From Pseudothioclava nitratireducens (GTDB lineage: Bacteria > Pseudomonadota > Alphaproteobacteria > Rhodobacterales > Rhodobacteraceae), in contig NZ_JARGDK010000004.1 of NCBI RefSeq assembly GCF_029210495.1, positions 1 to 64,000 on the forward strand: a DNA stretch of 64,000 nucleotides, given 5' to 3'. The position numbers and the translations under genes are program-made. Below are positions 46,145 to 55,080 of the stretch, piece after piece (within the stretch, counting starts at the first letter, position 1; each line of letters begins with the position of its first letter). The notes under the pieces were generated by a model, which made no database searches, was not told where the DNA came from, and saw only the letters and a program-made list of their open reading frames with translations.

Positions 46145-46804
46145 ATGAGTGACTGGATCGATACCGCTGCCGGATTGAGCACGTTGCGCGCGAGCACGCG
46201 CGACGAACTCGCCCCCCTGCCCGTCCATGACCTGCCGCGTGGTGCGGTGGTCTTTCGTCCGGGCGATCCGGTCGAGGGGTTTGCCATTGTGCTCGACGGG
46301 CGGATCGAGGTCTTTCTGACCGGGCAGAACGGGCGCGAAATCCTGCTTTACGCGGTCGAACCCGGGCAAAGCTGCGTGCAGACGACGCTTGGCCTTCTGG
46401 GCGAGGCGATCTATTCGACCGAGGCGATCACCGCGACGCCCACGCGCGTCGTGATCATCCCCCGGCCGCTCTTCCTGCGCCTGATCAACGAGGCCCCAGA
46501 CTTCCGTCAGATGGTCTTCGCCGCCTTCGCCACGCGCATGGGGGGCATGATCGAACTGATGGAGCGGGTCTCGTTCCAGAGCGTCGAATGCCGACTGGCG
46601 GGCTGGCTCTGCGCGCGCGCCGAGAACGGGCGCGTCAACGCGACCCATCAGGAAATCGCCACGCATATCGGCTCTGCCCGCGAGGTGGTCTCGCGCCGGC
46701 TGGATGCGTTTGCGCGACGCGGCTGGGTGCGGACCGAGCGAGGCGCGGTCATCGTGACCGACCGCGTGGCGCTTGAGCGGCTGGCCGCCACACAGGCCGC
46801 CTGA
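46145..46804 (+). CDS. Crp/Fnr-family transcriptional regulator
   Basis: A 219-residue regulator: a cyclic-nucleotide-binding-like beta-roll (residues 25-140; RGAVVFRPGDPVEGFAIVLDGRIEVFL) and a C-terminal winged helix (THQEIATHIGSAREVVSRRLDAFARRGWVRTERG). The recognition helix has Glu...Ser-Arg as in FNR, so it should bind TTGA/GTGA half-sites. It has no N-terminal Cys cluster, so it does not sense oxygen through Fe-S as FNR does. It stands before a DUF2892 gene, a pairing often seen with sulfide or redox response genes. The ribosome-binding site is weak. Confidence 0.86.
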   Translation: MSDWIDTAAGLSTLRASTRDELAPLPVHDLPRGAVVFRPGDPVEGFAIVLDGRIEVFLTGQNGREILLYAVEPGQSCVQTTLGLLGEAIYSTEAITATPTRVVIIPRPLFLRLINEAPDFRQMVFAAFATRMGGMIELMERVSFQSVECRLAGWLCARAENGRVNATHQEIATHIGSAREVVSRRLDAFARRGWVRTERGAVIVTDRVALERLAATQAA

Positions 46805-46833
46805 CGGATTTTTCCAGCGCGCCGAACGGCTTG

Positions 46834-46846
46834 GTGACGTTGTCAC
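46834..46846 (+). promoter_or_regulatory. palindrome between the Crp/Fnr regulator and the DUF2892 gene
   Basis: GTGAC-GTT-GTCAC, a perfect 5-bp inverted repeat with GTGA/TCAC half-sites as used by the Crp/Fnr superfamily, but with a 3-nt spacer. It lies 30 bp after the regulator stop and 87 bp before the DUF2892 start. Confidence 0.35.
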
Positions 46847-46932
46847 AGACAGGCGGCGCGAGTCGGGGTAATCTGAAAAAGTCGGGGCAACCCCCGGTCC
46901 TGTTTCAACGCGCAACCCAAAGGAACGCACTC

Positions 46933-47136
46933 ATGTTCAAATCCAATGTTGGCGGCATCGACCGCGTGCTGCGCATCGTCGTCGGCCTCGCCCTGCTGGC
47001 AGGCTTTTTCCTCAATGCCGATGCGACTTATCGCTGGGCCTATCTGATCGGCGTGGTGCCGCTTCTGACCGGGCTCATGGGCAGCTGCCCGCTCTACAGC
47101 ATCATCGGCCTCAATACCTGCCCGATGAAAAAGTAA
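46933..47136 (+). CDS. DUF2892 inner-membrane protein (YgaP-like)
   Basis: A 67-residue membrane protein of the DUF2892 family, the membrane part of YgaP-type rhodaneses: FKSNVGGIDRVLRIVVGLALL, AYLIGVVPLLTGLMGSCPLYSIIGLNTCPMKK, two helices and the conserved Cys pair (SCPLYS and NTCPM). It is probably involved in persulfide or sulfur transfer, but there is no rhodanese domain in this protein. A terminator follows. Confidence 0.85.
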   Translation: MFKSNVGGIDRVLRIVVGLALLAGFFLNADATYRWAYLIGVVPLLTGLMGSCPLYSIIGLNTCPMKK

Positions 47137-47160
47137 ACCCGGCTCCGGCCCGGATAGTTG

Positions 47161-47192
47161 CCGCCTCGCGCCATCCGCGCGGGGCGGTTTTT
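47161..47192 (+). terminator. terminator after the DUF2892 gene
   Basis: CCGCCTCGCGC/GCGCGGGGCGG stem (one mismatch) followed by TTTTTC. Confidence 0.8.
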
Positions 47193-47287
47193 CATGCCCA
47201 CCGGCGAAGCTCCGCCCAACACGGAGCCGTGAGTGGAACCGGACGGTATTCTGCGGGATTGATCCTCGAACACAGGAGGAGAGCACC

Positions 47288-47653
47288 ATGCGCCTGCATC
47301 AAATGATGATCGCCACCGCCCTCGGTCTGGCCCTCATGCCCGGATTGGCCGCCGCAGATGACAACCGCGGGGTCAAATTCAGGACGATGGAGCGGATCGA
47401 CGGCTGCCCGCCCGGTCTTGCCAAAAAGAACAATGGCTGCCGCACGCCGGGGCTGGCGAAGAAAGAGCACACGCATCGCTATCGCGTTGGCGACCATATC
47501 CGCGGCGACTATGTCATCATCGAATACCCTCGCCGGTACGGTCTCGATCCGCGCTATACTTATTGGCGCACGGATGGTTATGTGTTCCGTGTGAACCGCG
47601 AAACCGGCGAGATTCTCGACCTGATTGGCGCCGTGGCCGCGATACTGGACTGA
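47288..47653 (+). CDS. RcnB-like exported protein, first copy
   Basis: A 121-residue periplasmic protein with a signal peptide (about 1-23, ALMPGLAAA). The C-terminal half has the RcnB-family pattern (YRVGDHIRGDYVIIEYPRRYGLDPRYTYWRTDGYVFRVNRETGEILDLIGA). RcnB in E. coli affects nickel/cobalt homeostasis, but most family members are uncharacterised. The middle part has two Cys and a repeated GLAKK motif (PPGLAKKNNGCRTPGLAKKE). GGAGGAG precedes the ATG. Confidence 0.75.
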   Translation: MRLHQMMIATALGLALMPGLAAADDNRGVKFRTMERIDGCPPGLAKKNNGCRTPGLAKKEHTHRYRVGDHIRGDYVIIEYPRRYGLDPRYTYWRTDGYVFRVNRETGEILDLIGAVAAILD

Positions 47654-47674
47654 CACGGACCCGCCGGAGCGCCG

Positions 47675-48055
47675 ATGACCTGCCTGACTGCCCCCCTGCC
47701 CATGCTTGCCCTGACGTTGATCGTCGTGGCAGCCGGGCCGGGTCCGGCGCAGGCGGACGAAGACGCCGCCCCGCTCGAATGCAAAACGCTCACCACTGGC
47801 GACACGTTCTGCAAGGTGCCCCGCGAGGGTGGGAAGGGCTTTCGCTGGGTACTGCAAGGCAAACTGCGCGCCCAATATGAGCCGGGTGACGACTTCCCCG
47901 TCTACGAGCACTCGATGCTGATGGACCTGCGCCGCTACGACCTGCCCCCGGTGGACGGACCGTGGCGCTACTACAAGATCGCGGGCGTGATCTACAAGGT
48001 CTCAAGCCAGACCCATCAGGTCATCGAGGTGGTGGGCCGGGCCTACGGGCCCTGA
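47675..48055 (+). CDS. RcnB-like exported protein, second copy
   Basis: A 126-residue exported protein with a signal peptide (about 1-27, GPAQA). The C-terminal half aligns with the preceding gene (YEPGDDFPVYEHSMLMDLRRYDLPPVDGPWRYYKIAGVIYKVSSQTHQVIEVVG), so the two are tandem paralogues. The first half differs, with two Cys (LECKTL, DTFCKV) that could form a disulfide. It starts 22 nt after the first copy and converges with uvrA. Confidence 0.65.
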   Translation: MTCLTAPLPMLALTLIVVAAGPGPAQADEDAAPLECKTLTTGDTFCKVPREGGKGFRWVLQGKLRAQYEPGDDFPVYEHSMLMDLRRYDLPPVDGPWRYYKIAGVIYKVSSQTHQVIEVVGRAYGP

Positions 48056-48060
48056 GACCC

Positions 48061-50922
48061 CTACTCGGCGGCCTGCCGGATGCCGAGCATCGGCGCGAGG
48101 TATCGCCCTGTATGGCTGCGGCCCTCGCGGGCGACCTCTTCAGGCGTGCCGGTCGCCACGATCTCACCGCCGCCATCCCCGCCTTCGGGACCAATGTCGA
48201 TGATCCAGTCTGCGGTCTTGATGACATCGAGATTGTGCTCGATCACCACGACCGTATTCCCCTGATCGACAAGGCTGTGGAGCACCTGCAAGAGCTTGCG
48301 CACATCCTCGAAATGGAGACCGGTCGTCGGCTCGTCCAGAATATAGAGCGTCCGCCCCGTCGCCCGCCGCGCCAGCTCTTTGGAGAGCTTGACGCGCTGC
48401 GCCTCCCCCCCTGACAGCGTCGTCGCCTGCTGACCGACCTTGATATAACCAAGGCCCACCTCCATCAGCGCGTCCATCTTCTCGCGGATCGCGGGCACCG
48501 CCTTGAAGAACTCCTGCGCATCCTCGACGGTCATGTCGAGCACGTCTGCGATACTCTTGCCTTTGTAAAGGATTTCAAGCGTTTCGCGGTTGTAGCGCTT
48601 GCCCTTGCAGGTCTCGCATTCGACATAGACATCGGGCAGGAAGTGCATCTCGATCTTGATGACACCATCGCCCTGACAGGCCTCGCAGCGCCCGCCCTTG
48701 ACGTTAAAGCTGAACCGGCCCGGCTTGTAGCCGCGCGCCTTGGCCTCGGGGAGACCGGCGAACCAATCGCGGATCGGGGTGAAGGCGCCGGTATAAGTGG
48801 CCGGGTTCGAGCGCGGCGTGCGCCCGATCGGGCGCTGGTCGATGTCGATCACCTTGTCGAGATGTTCAAGCCCCTTGACCGTGTCACAGGGGGCAGGCGT
48901 CTGGCGCGCGCCGTTCAGGCGCATCGAGGCGGTCTTGAACAGGGTCTCGATGGTCAGCGTGGATTTACCGCCACCCGACACGCCCGTCACACAGATGAAC
49001 TGGCCCAGCGGAAAATCGACCGTCACGTCCTTGAGGTTGTTGCCGCAGGCCTTGACCACGGTGACCTTCTTCTTGCCGCCCTTGCGGCGCTCCAGCGGCA
49101 CCTCAATCTGGCGGGTGCCCGAGAGATACTGCCCGGTAAGGCTCGCCGGATCGGCAGCGATCTCTTCGGGGGTGCCGCGCGCCACGACCTGACCGCCATG
49201 CACACCCGCGCCGGGACCGATATCGAAGACATAATCCGCGTGGCGGATCGCGTCCTCGTCATGTTCGACCACCAGCACCGAGTTGCCCTGATCCCGCAGG
49301 TTCTTGAGCGTGCCGAGCAGCCGGTCATTGTCGCGCTGATGGAGCCCGATCGACGGCTCGTCGAGCACATACAGCACGCCCGTCAGCCCGGAGCCGATCT
49401 GGCTGGCCAAACGGATGCGCTGGCTCTCACCGCCCGAAAGCGTGCCGGCGGCGCGGCTGAGCGTCAGGTAATCGAGACCAACATTCACAAGGAAGCCAAG
49501 ACGTTCGCGGATTTCCTTGAGGATGGCGCGGGCGATTTCGTTCTTCTGTTGGCTGAGCGCGGCAGGCACGCTGTCGACCCAGGCATAGGCTTCCTTGATC
49601 GACATCTCGACCACCTGCCCCACATGCAGCCCGCCGATCTTGACCGCGAGCGCCTCGGGTTTGAGGCGGTAGCCGCTACAGGTGCCGCAGGGGCGGTTGT
49701 TCTGGAAGCGCTCCATATCCTCGCGCGACCACGCGCTGTCGGTCTCGCGGTAGCGGCGCTCCATATTGGGGATCACGCCCTCGAAGGTGCGGCTGACCTC
49801 ATAGACGCGGCCGCCCTCGTCGAAGCGAAATTTGATCTCGTCCTCTCCCGAGCCATAGAGGAACAGGTTTTGCACAGCCTCGGGCAGATCCTTCCACGGC
49901 GTCTTGGGATCAAATCCGTAATGGCGGGCAAGCGCCTGAATGGTCTGGGTGATATACGGGCTCTTGGAGCGCGCCCAAGGCGCAAGCGCGCCCGCGTTGA
50001 GGGAGAGCGTCACGTCCGGGACCACAAGGCGTTCGTCGAAGAACAGTTCCGCCCCCAACCCGTCGCAAACCGGGCAGGCCCCGAAGGGCGCGTTGAACGA
50101 GAACAGCCGCGGCTCGATCTCGGGGATGGTGAAGCCCGAGACGGGACAGGCGAAATTCTCGGAGAAGGTGATGCGCTCCGCCTCACCCTCGCCTTCGCGC
50201 GGCACCGTCTCGATGATCGCAATCCCGTCGGCAAGGTCCAGTGCGGTGCGGAAACTGTCGGCGAGCCGCGTCTCCATCCCCTCGCGCACAACGACGCGGT
50301 CCACCACCACGTCTATATTGTGGCGGAACTTCTTGTCGAGCGTTGGCGGCTCTTCGAGGTCGTAGAATTCGCCGTTGACCTTGACCCGCTGGAAGCCCTG
50401 CTTGCGCAGTTCCAGCATCTCCTTTTTGTATTCGCCCTTGCGGTCGCGCACGATGGGCGCGAGCAGATGCGCGCGGCTGCCTTCGGGCATGGCCATGACG
50501 CGGTCGACCATGTCCTGCACCTGCTGCGCCTCGATCGGCTGGCCGGTTGCCGGGCTGTAGGGCGTGCCCGCGCGGGCAAAAAGAAGCCGCATGTAGTCAT
50601 AGATCTCGGTCACCGTGCCGACGGTCGAGCGCGGGTTCTTGGAGGTCGTCTTCTGCTCGATGGAAATCGCGGGCGAGAGGCCCGAGATATGGTCCACATC
50701 GGGCTTGCCCATCATGTCGAGGAACTGGCGCGCATAGGCAGACAGACTCTCGACATAGCGGCGTTGCCCCTCGGCGTAGATCGTGTCGAAGGCGAGCGAG
50801 GACTTGCCCGAGCCGGACAGCCCGGTAATGACCACGAACTGATCGCGCGGGATATCCATATCCACGCCCTTGAGATTGTGCTCGCGCGCGCCGCGCACTT
50901 CGATGAACTTCTGTTCCGCCAT
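48061..50922 (-). CDS. uvrA: excinuclease ABC subunit UvrA
   Basis: A 953-residue damage-recognition ATPase of nucleotide excision repair. Two ABC ATPase modules: Walker [10 protein letters not shown] (Lys40) and GVSGGGKST, signatures LSGGESQRI and [11 protein letters not shown], Walker [16 protein letters not shown] and [15 protein letters not shown]. Zinc-module Cys pairs are in [27 protein letters not shown] and ECETCKGKR. Length is normal (E. coli 940). A LexA-type box lies about 65 bp before the start. Confidence 0.97.
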   Translation of the reverse strand: MAEQKFIEVRGAREHNLKGVDMDIPRDQFVVITGLSGSGKSSLAFDTIYAEGQRRYVESLSAYARQFLDMMGKPDVDHISGLSPAISIEQKTTSKNPRSTVGTVTEIYDYMRLLFARAGTPYSPATGQPIEAQQVQDMVDRVMAMPEGSRAHLLAPIVRDRKGEYKKEMLELRKQGFQRVKVNGEFYDLEEPPTLDKKFRHNIDVVVDRVVVREGMETRLADSFRTALDLADGIAIIETVPREGEGEAERITFSENFACPVSGFTIPEIEPRLFSFNAPFGACPVCDGLGAELFFDERLVVPDVTLSLNAGALAPWARSKSPYITQTIQALARHYGFDPKTPWKDLPEAVQNLFLYGSGEDEIKFRFDEGGRVYEVSRTFEGVIPNMERRYRETDSAWSREDMERFQNNRPCGTCSGYRLKPEALAVKIGGLHVGQVVEMSIKEAYAWVDSVPAALSQQKNEIARAILKEIRERLGFLVNVGLDYLTLSRAAGTLSGGESQRIRLASQIGSGLTGVLYVLDEPSIGLHQRDNDRLLGTLKNLRDQGNSVLVVEHDEDAIRHADYVFDIGPGAGVHGGQVVARGTPEEIAADPASLTGQYLSGTRQIEVPLERRKGGKKKVTVVKACGNNLKDVTVDFPLGQFICVTGVSGGGKSTLTIETLFKTASMRLNGARQTPAPCDTVKGLEHLDKVIDIDQRPIGRTPRSNPATYTGAFTPIRDWFAGLPEAKARGYKPGRFSFNVKGGRCEACQGDGVIKIEMHFLPDVYVECETCKGKRYNRETLEILYKGKSIADVLDMTVEDAQEFFKAVPAIREKMDALMEVGLGYIKVGQQATTLSGGEAQRVKLSKELARRATGRTLYILDEPTTGLHFEDVRKLLQVLHSLVDQGNTVVVIEHNLDVIKTADWIIDIGPEGGDGGGEIVATGTPEEVAREGRSHTGRYLAPMLGIRQAAE

Positions 50923-50986
50923 CCCGGCCCCCTGTTCGACCCGCTCTAGATAGGCGATAGCGCGCGAGTCTCCAATGAAAATATGC

Positions 50987-51001
50987 GAACGAAGTGTGAA
51001 C
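50987..51001 (-). promoter_or_regulatory. alphaproteobacterial LexA (SOS) box before uvrA
   Basis: GAAC-GAAGTGT-GAAC on the plus strand, i.e. GTTC-N7-GTTC in the uvrA direction, is exactly the direct-repeat SOS box of Rhodobacter and other alphaproteobacteria. It overlaps the likely uvrA promoter (-10-like TATTTT just downstream). Confidence 0.75.
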
Positions 51002-51089
51002 TTTTGCGATTTGCGCGGCTTTCCCCCTGCGCCGCACCCATTCGCCGGGCGCTTGTTTTACGGGCCTGCTGTCGCGCCAGCGCCATTCT

Positions 51090-51105
51090 ATTCACTTTTT
51101 TGAAT
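51090..51105 (+). promoter_or_regulatory. SqrR/BigR-type operator before the rhodanese gene
   Basis: ATTC-ACTTTTTT-GAAT is an exact ATTC-N8-GAAT palindrome, extended to TATTCA-N6-TGAATA. It lies 106 bp before the rhodanese start within an AT-rich promoter stretch, and is of the same type as the site before the YeeE/YedE operon. Confidence 0.6.
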
Positions 51106-51210
51106 ATATTTTGCGGCGCACGCCCGGTTCCCCCTTGAAACCAAGGGGCGATTTGCCACATGAAACGGCAACGGGCCCGGACAGGGCCGCTCTGATTTCG
51201 GAGATGCGAT

Positions 51211-51582
51211 ATGCTGAATTTCCTTCGACCTTCGGCGCCCACCGGGGCTTCGGTCCGGCGCATTCACGCCAAGGATGCGGTGGCGCGTGCCGCCAAGGGA
51301 GAACTGGTGGTGATCGACGTGCGCGACGGGATGGAGCTGCGTCAGGGCAAGGCGGCGGGCGCGCTGCATGTGCCGCTGATGGCGCTGAAGATGAAATGCG
51401 ACCCCTCGAGCCCGGAATGCCTGCCGCAACTGGCACTCGACACTCCGGTCGCGCTGTATTGCGCGTCGGGCGCGCGCAGTCAGGGCGCGGGCCAGATGCT
51501 CGTGCAGATGGGCTATAAAGAGGTTTATAACCTCGGGGGCCTGTACGACTGGCACGCGGCGGGCGGCGCGGTCGAGCGCTAA
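51211..51582 (+). CDS. rhodanese-like sulfurtransferase
   Basis: A 123-residue single-domain rhodanese that transfers the outer sulfur of thiosulfate or persulfides. Active-site Cys84 sits in the six-residue loop CASGARS, and VVIDVRDGMELRQGKAAGALHVPL is the usual N-terminal motif. It has no signal peptide, so it is cytosolic. The SqrR/BigR-type operator before it suggests induction by sulfide or persulfide together with the YeeE/YedE genes at 1.7-2.8 kb. A terminator follows. Confidence 0.9.
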   Translation: MLNFLRPSAPTGASVRRIHAKDAVARAAKGELVVIDVRDGMELRQGKAAGALHVPLMALKMKCDPSSPECLPQLALDTPVALYCASGARSQGAGQMLVQMGYKEVYNLGGLYDWHAAGGAVER

Positions 51583-51613
51583 GCCAACACGTATAGGGGG
51601 CGCCGCCCCCAAT

Positions 51614-51640
51614 GAAAAAGGGGCCTTCCGGCCCCTTTTG
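51614..51640 (+). terminator. terminator after the rhodanese gene
   Basis: AAAAGGGGCC-TTCC-GGCCCCTTTT, a perfect stem with T-run; A-run on the other side lets it also serve lpdA. Confidence 0.85.
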
Positions 51641-51644
51641 TCAT

Positions 51645-51665
51645 TCCCCCGGGATATTTTCCGCA
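51645..51665 (+). repeat. partial copy of the dispersed repeat
   Basis: CCCCCGGGATATTTTCC resembles the core of the repeat at 7941 but lacks its GATGAAAG tail. It lies between the terminator and the lpdA stop. Confidence 0.25.
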
Positions 51666-51675
51666 GACTGACAGA

Positions 51676-53070
51676 TCAGAAATGCAAGGCGCGCCCGTAA
51701 GCGTCGAGCACCGATTCATGCATCATTTCCGAGAGTGTCGGATGCGGGAAGACGGTGTTCATCAGGTCTTCCTCGGTGGTCTCGAGCGTGCGCCCGATCA
51801 CATAGCCCTGAATCATCTCGGTCACCTCGGCGCCAACCATATGCGCGCCGAGCAGCTCTCCGGTCTTCGCGTCGAACACGGTCTTCACCATACCCTCGGG
51901 TTCACCGAGCGCGATGGCCTTGCCGTTGCCGATGAAGGGGAAGCGACCGACCTTGACCTCGTAGCCCGCCTCTTTCGCCTTGGCTTCGGTCATGCCGACC
52001 GACGCCACCTGCGGGTGGCAATAGGTGCAGCCCGCGATGGAGCCGGGCTTGATCGGATGCGCGTGTTTGCCCGCGATCACCTCGGCGACCATGACGCCCT
52101 CGTGGCTGGCCTTGTGCGCAAGCCACGGCGCCCCGGCGATATCGCCGATGGCATAAAGACCCTCGACCCCGGTGCGGCAGAATTCGTCCACTACGACATG
52201 GGTGCGGTCAATCTTGACGCCGAGCGCCTCAAGGCCCAAGCCCTCGACATTGCCGACGATGCCGACCGCCGAGATCACAGTGTCGAACTCTTCGGTCGAG
52301 GTTTTGCCGCCCGCCTCAAAATGCGCGGTGACCTTGCCCTTGGCGCGGTCGAGCTTGGTGACCGTGGTCTTTTCCCGGATCTTCATGCCTTGCTTTTCGA
52401 ACTGCTTCTTGGCGAAGGCCGAGATTTCGGCATCTTCGACCGGCAGCACGCGGTCCATCACCTCGACCACGGTCGTATCCGCGCCGAGCGTGTTGAAGAA
52501 GCTGGCGAATTCGATGCCGATCGCGCCCGAGCCGATCACCAGAAGCTTTTTGGGCATCCGTTTTGGCACCAGCGCGTGCTTGTAGGTCCAGACGAGATCG
52601 CCATCCGCCTCAAGGCCCGGAAGCTCCCGCGCCCGTGCGCCGGTGGCCAGCACGATCGCCTTGGCGGTCAGCTCTTCGGTGCCCTTGTCGGTCTTGACCG
52701 AGACCTTACCCTTGGCCGGGATCGTCGCCGCGCCCATCACCACCGTGATCTTGTTCTTCTTCATCAGGTGGCCGATGCCGCCAGAAAGCTGTTTGGCGAC
52801 GCCGCGCGAGCGTTGCACCACCGCGTCGAGATCGTAGCCGATCTTGTCTGCCGATAGACCGAAATCCTTGGCCCGCTCCATCAGGTGGAACACTTCGGCC
52901 GAGCGCAGGAGCGCCTTGGTCGGGATACAGCCCCAGTTGAGGCAGATGCCGCCCAGATGCTCGCGCTCAATGATTGCGACATTGAGGCCAAGCTGAGCGC
53001 CGCGGATGGCCGCGACATAGCCTCCCGGGCCTGCGCCGATGACGATCATGTCGAAGCTTTTCGCTGCCAT
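51676..53070 (-). CDS. lpdA: dihydrolipoyl dehydrogenase
   Basis: A 464-residue flavoprotein (E3) that re-oxidises dihydrolipoamide of pyruvate/2-oxoglutarate/branched-chain dehydrogenases and the glycine cleavage system. FAD motif IGAGPGGYVAAIRGAQLG, redox Cys43/Cys48 in GGICLNWGCIP, NAD motif VIGSGAIGIEFASFF, and the catalytic His-Glu pair in FPHPTLSE. No lipoyl domain. It stands alone, without E1/E2 genes, so the partner complex is unknown. AGGAGG precedes the ATG, and a 10-bp inverted repeat lies 16 bp upstream. Confidence 0.95.
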   Translation of the reverse strand: MAAKSFDMIVIGAGPGGYVAAIRGAQLGLNVAIIEREHLGGICLNWGCIPTKALLRSAEVFHLMERAKDFGLSADKIGYDLDAVVQRSRGVAKQLSGGIGHLMKKNKITVVMGAATIPAKGKVSVKTDKGTEELTAKAIVLATGARARELPGLEADGDLVWTYKHALVPKRMPKKLLVIGSGAIGIEFASFFNTLGADTTVVEVMDRVLPVEDAEISAFAKKQFEKQGMKIREKTTVTKLDRAKGKVTAHFEAGGKTSTEEFDTVISAVGIVGNVEGLGLEALGVKIDRTHVVVDEFCRTGVEGLYAIGDIAGAPWLAHKASHEGVMVAEVIAGKHAHPIKPGSIAGCTYCHPQVASVGMTEAKAKEAGYEVKVGRFPFIGNGKAIALGEPEGMVKTVFDAKTGELLGAHMVGAEVTEMIQGYVIGRTLETTEEDLMNTVFPHPTLSEMMHESVLDAYGRALHF

Positions 53071-53085
53071 GCTTTCCTCCTTCAG

Positions 53086-53111
53086 AAATTAGTTTGGCAT
53101 TAAACTAATTT
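53086..53111 (-). promoter_or_regulatory. AT-rich inverted repeat before lpdA
   Basis: AAATTAGTTT-GGCATT-AAACTAATTT, perfect 10-bp arms, in the 51 bp between lpdA and the DUF924 gene. Its AT-rich arms look more like a protein-binding operator (MarR-like in style) than a terminator, though it could also be a weak terminator for DUF924. Confidence 0.45.
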
Positions 53112-53121
53112 TTCCCGCGCT

Positions 53122-53682
53122 TCAATGGCCCTGTTCTTCAAGGGCCTTTGCATAGCCACCATCGGCCAGAAACTGCCGCTCTTCGGGGCTGGACACCCGC
53201 CCCAATGCCGCATTGCGCCACGGAAAACGGCCAAAGCGCGCGATCACGGCGCGGTGGGCGCGCGCGTGGCGCAGGTTGTCCCCCGGCATCCGCTCGGCAA
53301 AGAGATCGACACCCTGATCCTGCGCTGTAAGGGATTCGGCGTGCATGAAGGGCAGATAGAAGAACTGCCGCAGCGGCGGCGCGATCTGGCAATCATGGCC
53401 ACGAGCAATGGCCTCCTGTGCACGGGCAAGGGCTGCGGCATCGGTCGCAAAGCTCTCTGGCGCGTCGCGGAACATGTTGCGCGGAAACTGATCGAGCACG
53501 AGGATCAGCGCCAACGCGCCCTCTGCACTCCCCATCCAGTCCGCGCAGGCCCCGTCCCGCGCGGCGCGCCACAGCCCTTCGAACCGCGCGCGCACCTTCT
53601 GGTCGAGCGCGGCATCGCCCCGATACCAGCCGTCGGGGCCAACCTCGCGCCAGAAGGCGATTACCTCTTCGACCTGTGTCAT
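53122..53682 (-). CDS. DUF924 family protein
   Basis: A 186-residue helical protein of the DUF924 family (TPR-like fold of unknown function). Conserved segments: VIAFWREVGPDGWYRGDAALDQKVRARF, ALALILVLDQFPRNMFRDAPESFATDAAA, FFYLPFMHAESLTAQDQ and FGRFPWRNAALGRVSSPEERQFL. It is cytosolic. The start at 53682 follows a GGGAGGGG stretch. It overlaps no gene, but the MFS gene upstream ends 50 nt away on the same strand. Confidence 0.85.
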   Translation of the reverse strand: MTQVEEVIAFWREVGPDGWYRGDAALDQKVRARFEGLWRAARDGACADWMGSAEGALALILVLDQFPRNMFRDAPESFATDAAALARAQEAIARGHDCQIAPPLRQFFYLPFMHAESLTAQDQGVDLFAERMPGDNLRHARAHRAVIARFGRFPWRNAALGRVSSPEERQFLADGGYAKALEEQGH

Positions 53683-53732
53683 CCACCCCTCCCCTGTCTG
53701 CCGGTTCAGGCTGACGCAGAGGGGGCGCCGGA

Positions 53733-55007
53733 TCAACCCTGTTGCGGGCCTTGCGGATCGGCCTGATGGTCCTCGGCTTCCTCATGGGCGGCCTCCATCG
53801 CAGCCTCGACAGCGACCGGGGTGGCCGTGGGCGAGAGCACGGTGAAGGCGCCGGTTTCCTCGACCGAGAGCGCCGGGCGGCGCGTCATCCGCCATAGCGC
53901 ATAAAGCGCGAGCGCAACGTTGAGCACCGCCAAGTAGAGGAAGAACCCGCGCGCGCCGGTGCTCTCCATCAGCCAGCCGGTGACGACAGGGCCGGTCACC
54001 GCGCCCACCCCGTTGATGAACATCAGCCCCGCCGACGCCGAAGCCATGTCGGAATTGTCGAGGAAGTCGTTGGTATAGGCCAAGAGCAACGAATAGAGCG
54101 GGTTCGCAACGCCGCCGATCACCGCCGCGCCGACCAGCAGCACCACGAAGGGCGGCTGGAGTGCAAAAACGATCAGCATCGCCAACCCGCCCACCGCGCT
54201 CAGCGCGAGAATCAGCACGCGGCGGTCCATCCGGTCCGACACCCAGCCGATCGGGTATTGTGCGAACAGCCCGCCCACATAAATCGCCGCGACGAAGGTG
54301 GAAATTTCACCGACCGACAGCCCCGCCATAGTGCCCCAGACCGCCGCCATCCCGAACAGTGCCGAAAACACGCCCCCCATCAGGAAGATGCCCACGCAGC
54401 CCAGCGGCGAGGCCTCCCACAGGCGCGCAAAGCTCATCCGCTGGATCGTGGCGAAGGGCGGCGCGGGCGACGCCGAAAGCAAGATCGGCGTGAAGGCGAG
54501 CGACACCAGAACCGAGGGGATCACGAACAGCAGATATCCCGCCGGATCGCCCGTATTGATGAGCAATTGCGCTGCGATGATGCCCAGCATCTGCACGATC
54601 ATATAGGCCGAGAGCGCCTGCCCGCGGGTCTCATTGGTCGAGGAGGCGTTCAACCAGCTTTCAGCGGTGATGTAGACGCCAGAGAAGCTGAAGCCGATCA
54701 GCACCCGCATCGCGATCCAAAGCGCCCAATGCGGGGCAGCGGCATAGAGGATCAGCACCGCCGAGATCAGCGAACCGAGCGCCGCAAAGACGCGCACATG
54801 GCCGACGCGCTGGATCAACCCGGGAACAGTGCGCGAACCGAACAGGAAGCCAGCGAAATAGGCGGACATGACCAGCGACATCTCGAAGGTGGCAAAGCCC
54901 TCGATCTCGCCCCGGATACCCAGAAGCGTGCCTTGCATCCCGTTGCCCACCATCAGGAACAAGATACCCAGCAGCAGGGCCCAGGATTGTTTGAGAACCG
55001 TCAGCAT
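53733..55007 (-). CDS. MFS transporter (YcaD/UMF-like)
   Basis: A 424-residue inner-membrane transporter with twelve hydrophobic helices in the first 390 residues, resembling the YcaD group of MFS proteins of unknown substrate. The loop 2-3 motif is seen as GSRTVPGLIQRVGHVRVF and WVSDRMDRRVLI. A polar acidic tail of about 45 residues (VEAAMEAAHEEAEDHQADPQ) ends the protein. It lies in the same direction as DUF924, with queA upstream on the same strand. Confidence 0.82.
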   Translation of the reverse strand: MLTVLKQSWALLLGILFLMVGNGMQGTLLGIRGEIEGFATFEMSLVMSAYFAGFLFGSRTVPGLIQRVGHVRVFAALGSLISAVLILYAAAPHWALWIAMRVLIGFSFSGVYITAESWLNASSTNETRGQALSAYMIVQMLGIIAAQLLINTGDPAGYLLFVIPSVLVSLAFTPILLSASPAPPFATIQRMSFARLWEASPLGCVGIFLMGGVFSALFGMAAVWGTMAGLSVGEISTFVAAIYVGGLFAQYPIGWVSDRMDRRVLILALSAVGGLAMLIVFALQPPFVVLLVGAAVIGGVANPLYSLLLAYTNDFLDNSDMASASAGLMFINGVGAVTGPVVTGWLMESTGARGFFLYLAVLNVALALYALWRMTRRPALSVEETGAFTVLSPTATPVAVEAAMEAAHEEAEDHQADPQGPQQG

Positions 55008-55080
55008 GGCCCTACCCTCGCAGATCGAAAGACGCCCCGTCTAGCCCCGTGGCACGGGCCATTCCGTCCCAAAGACGACA

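Noticed and set aside
48643-50949. 768-residue open frame on the plus strand
   Set aside because: Shadow of uvrA, without recognisable motifs.
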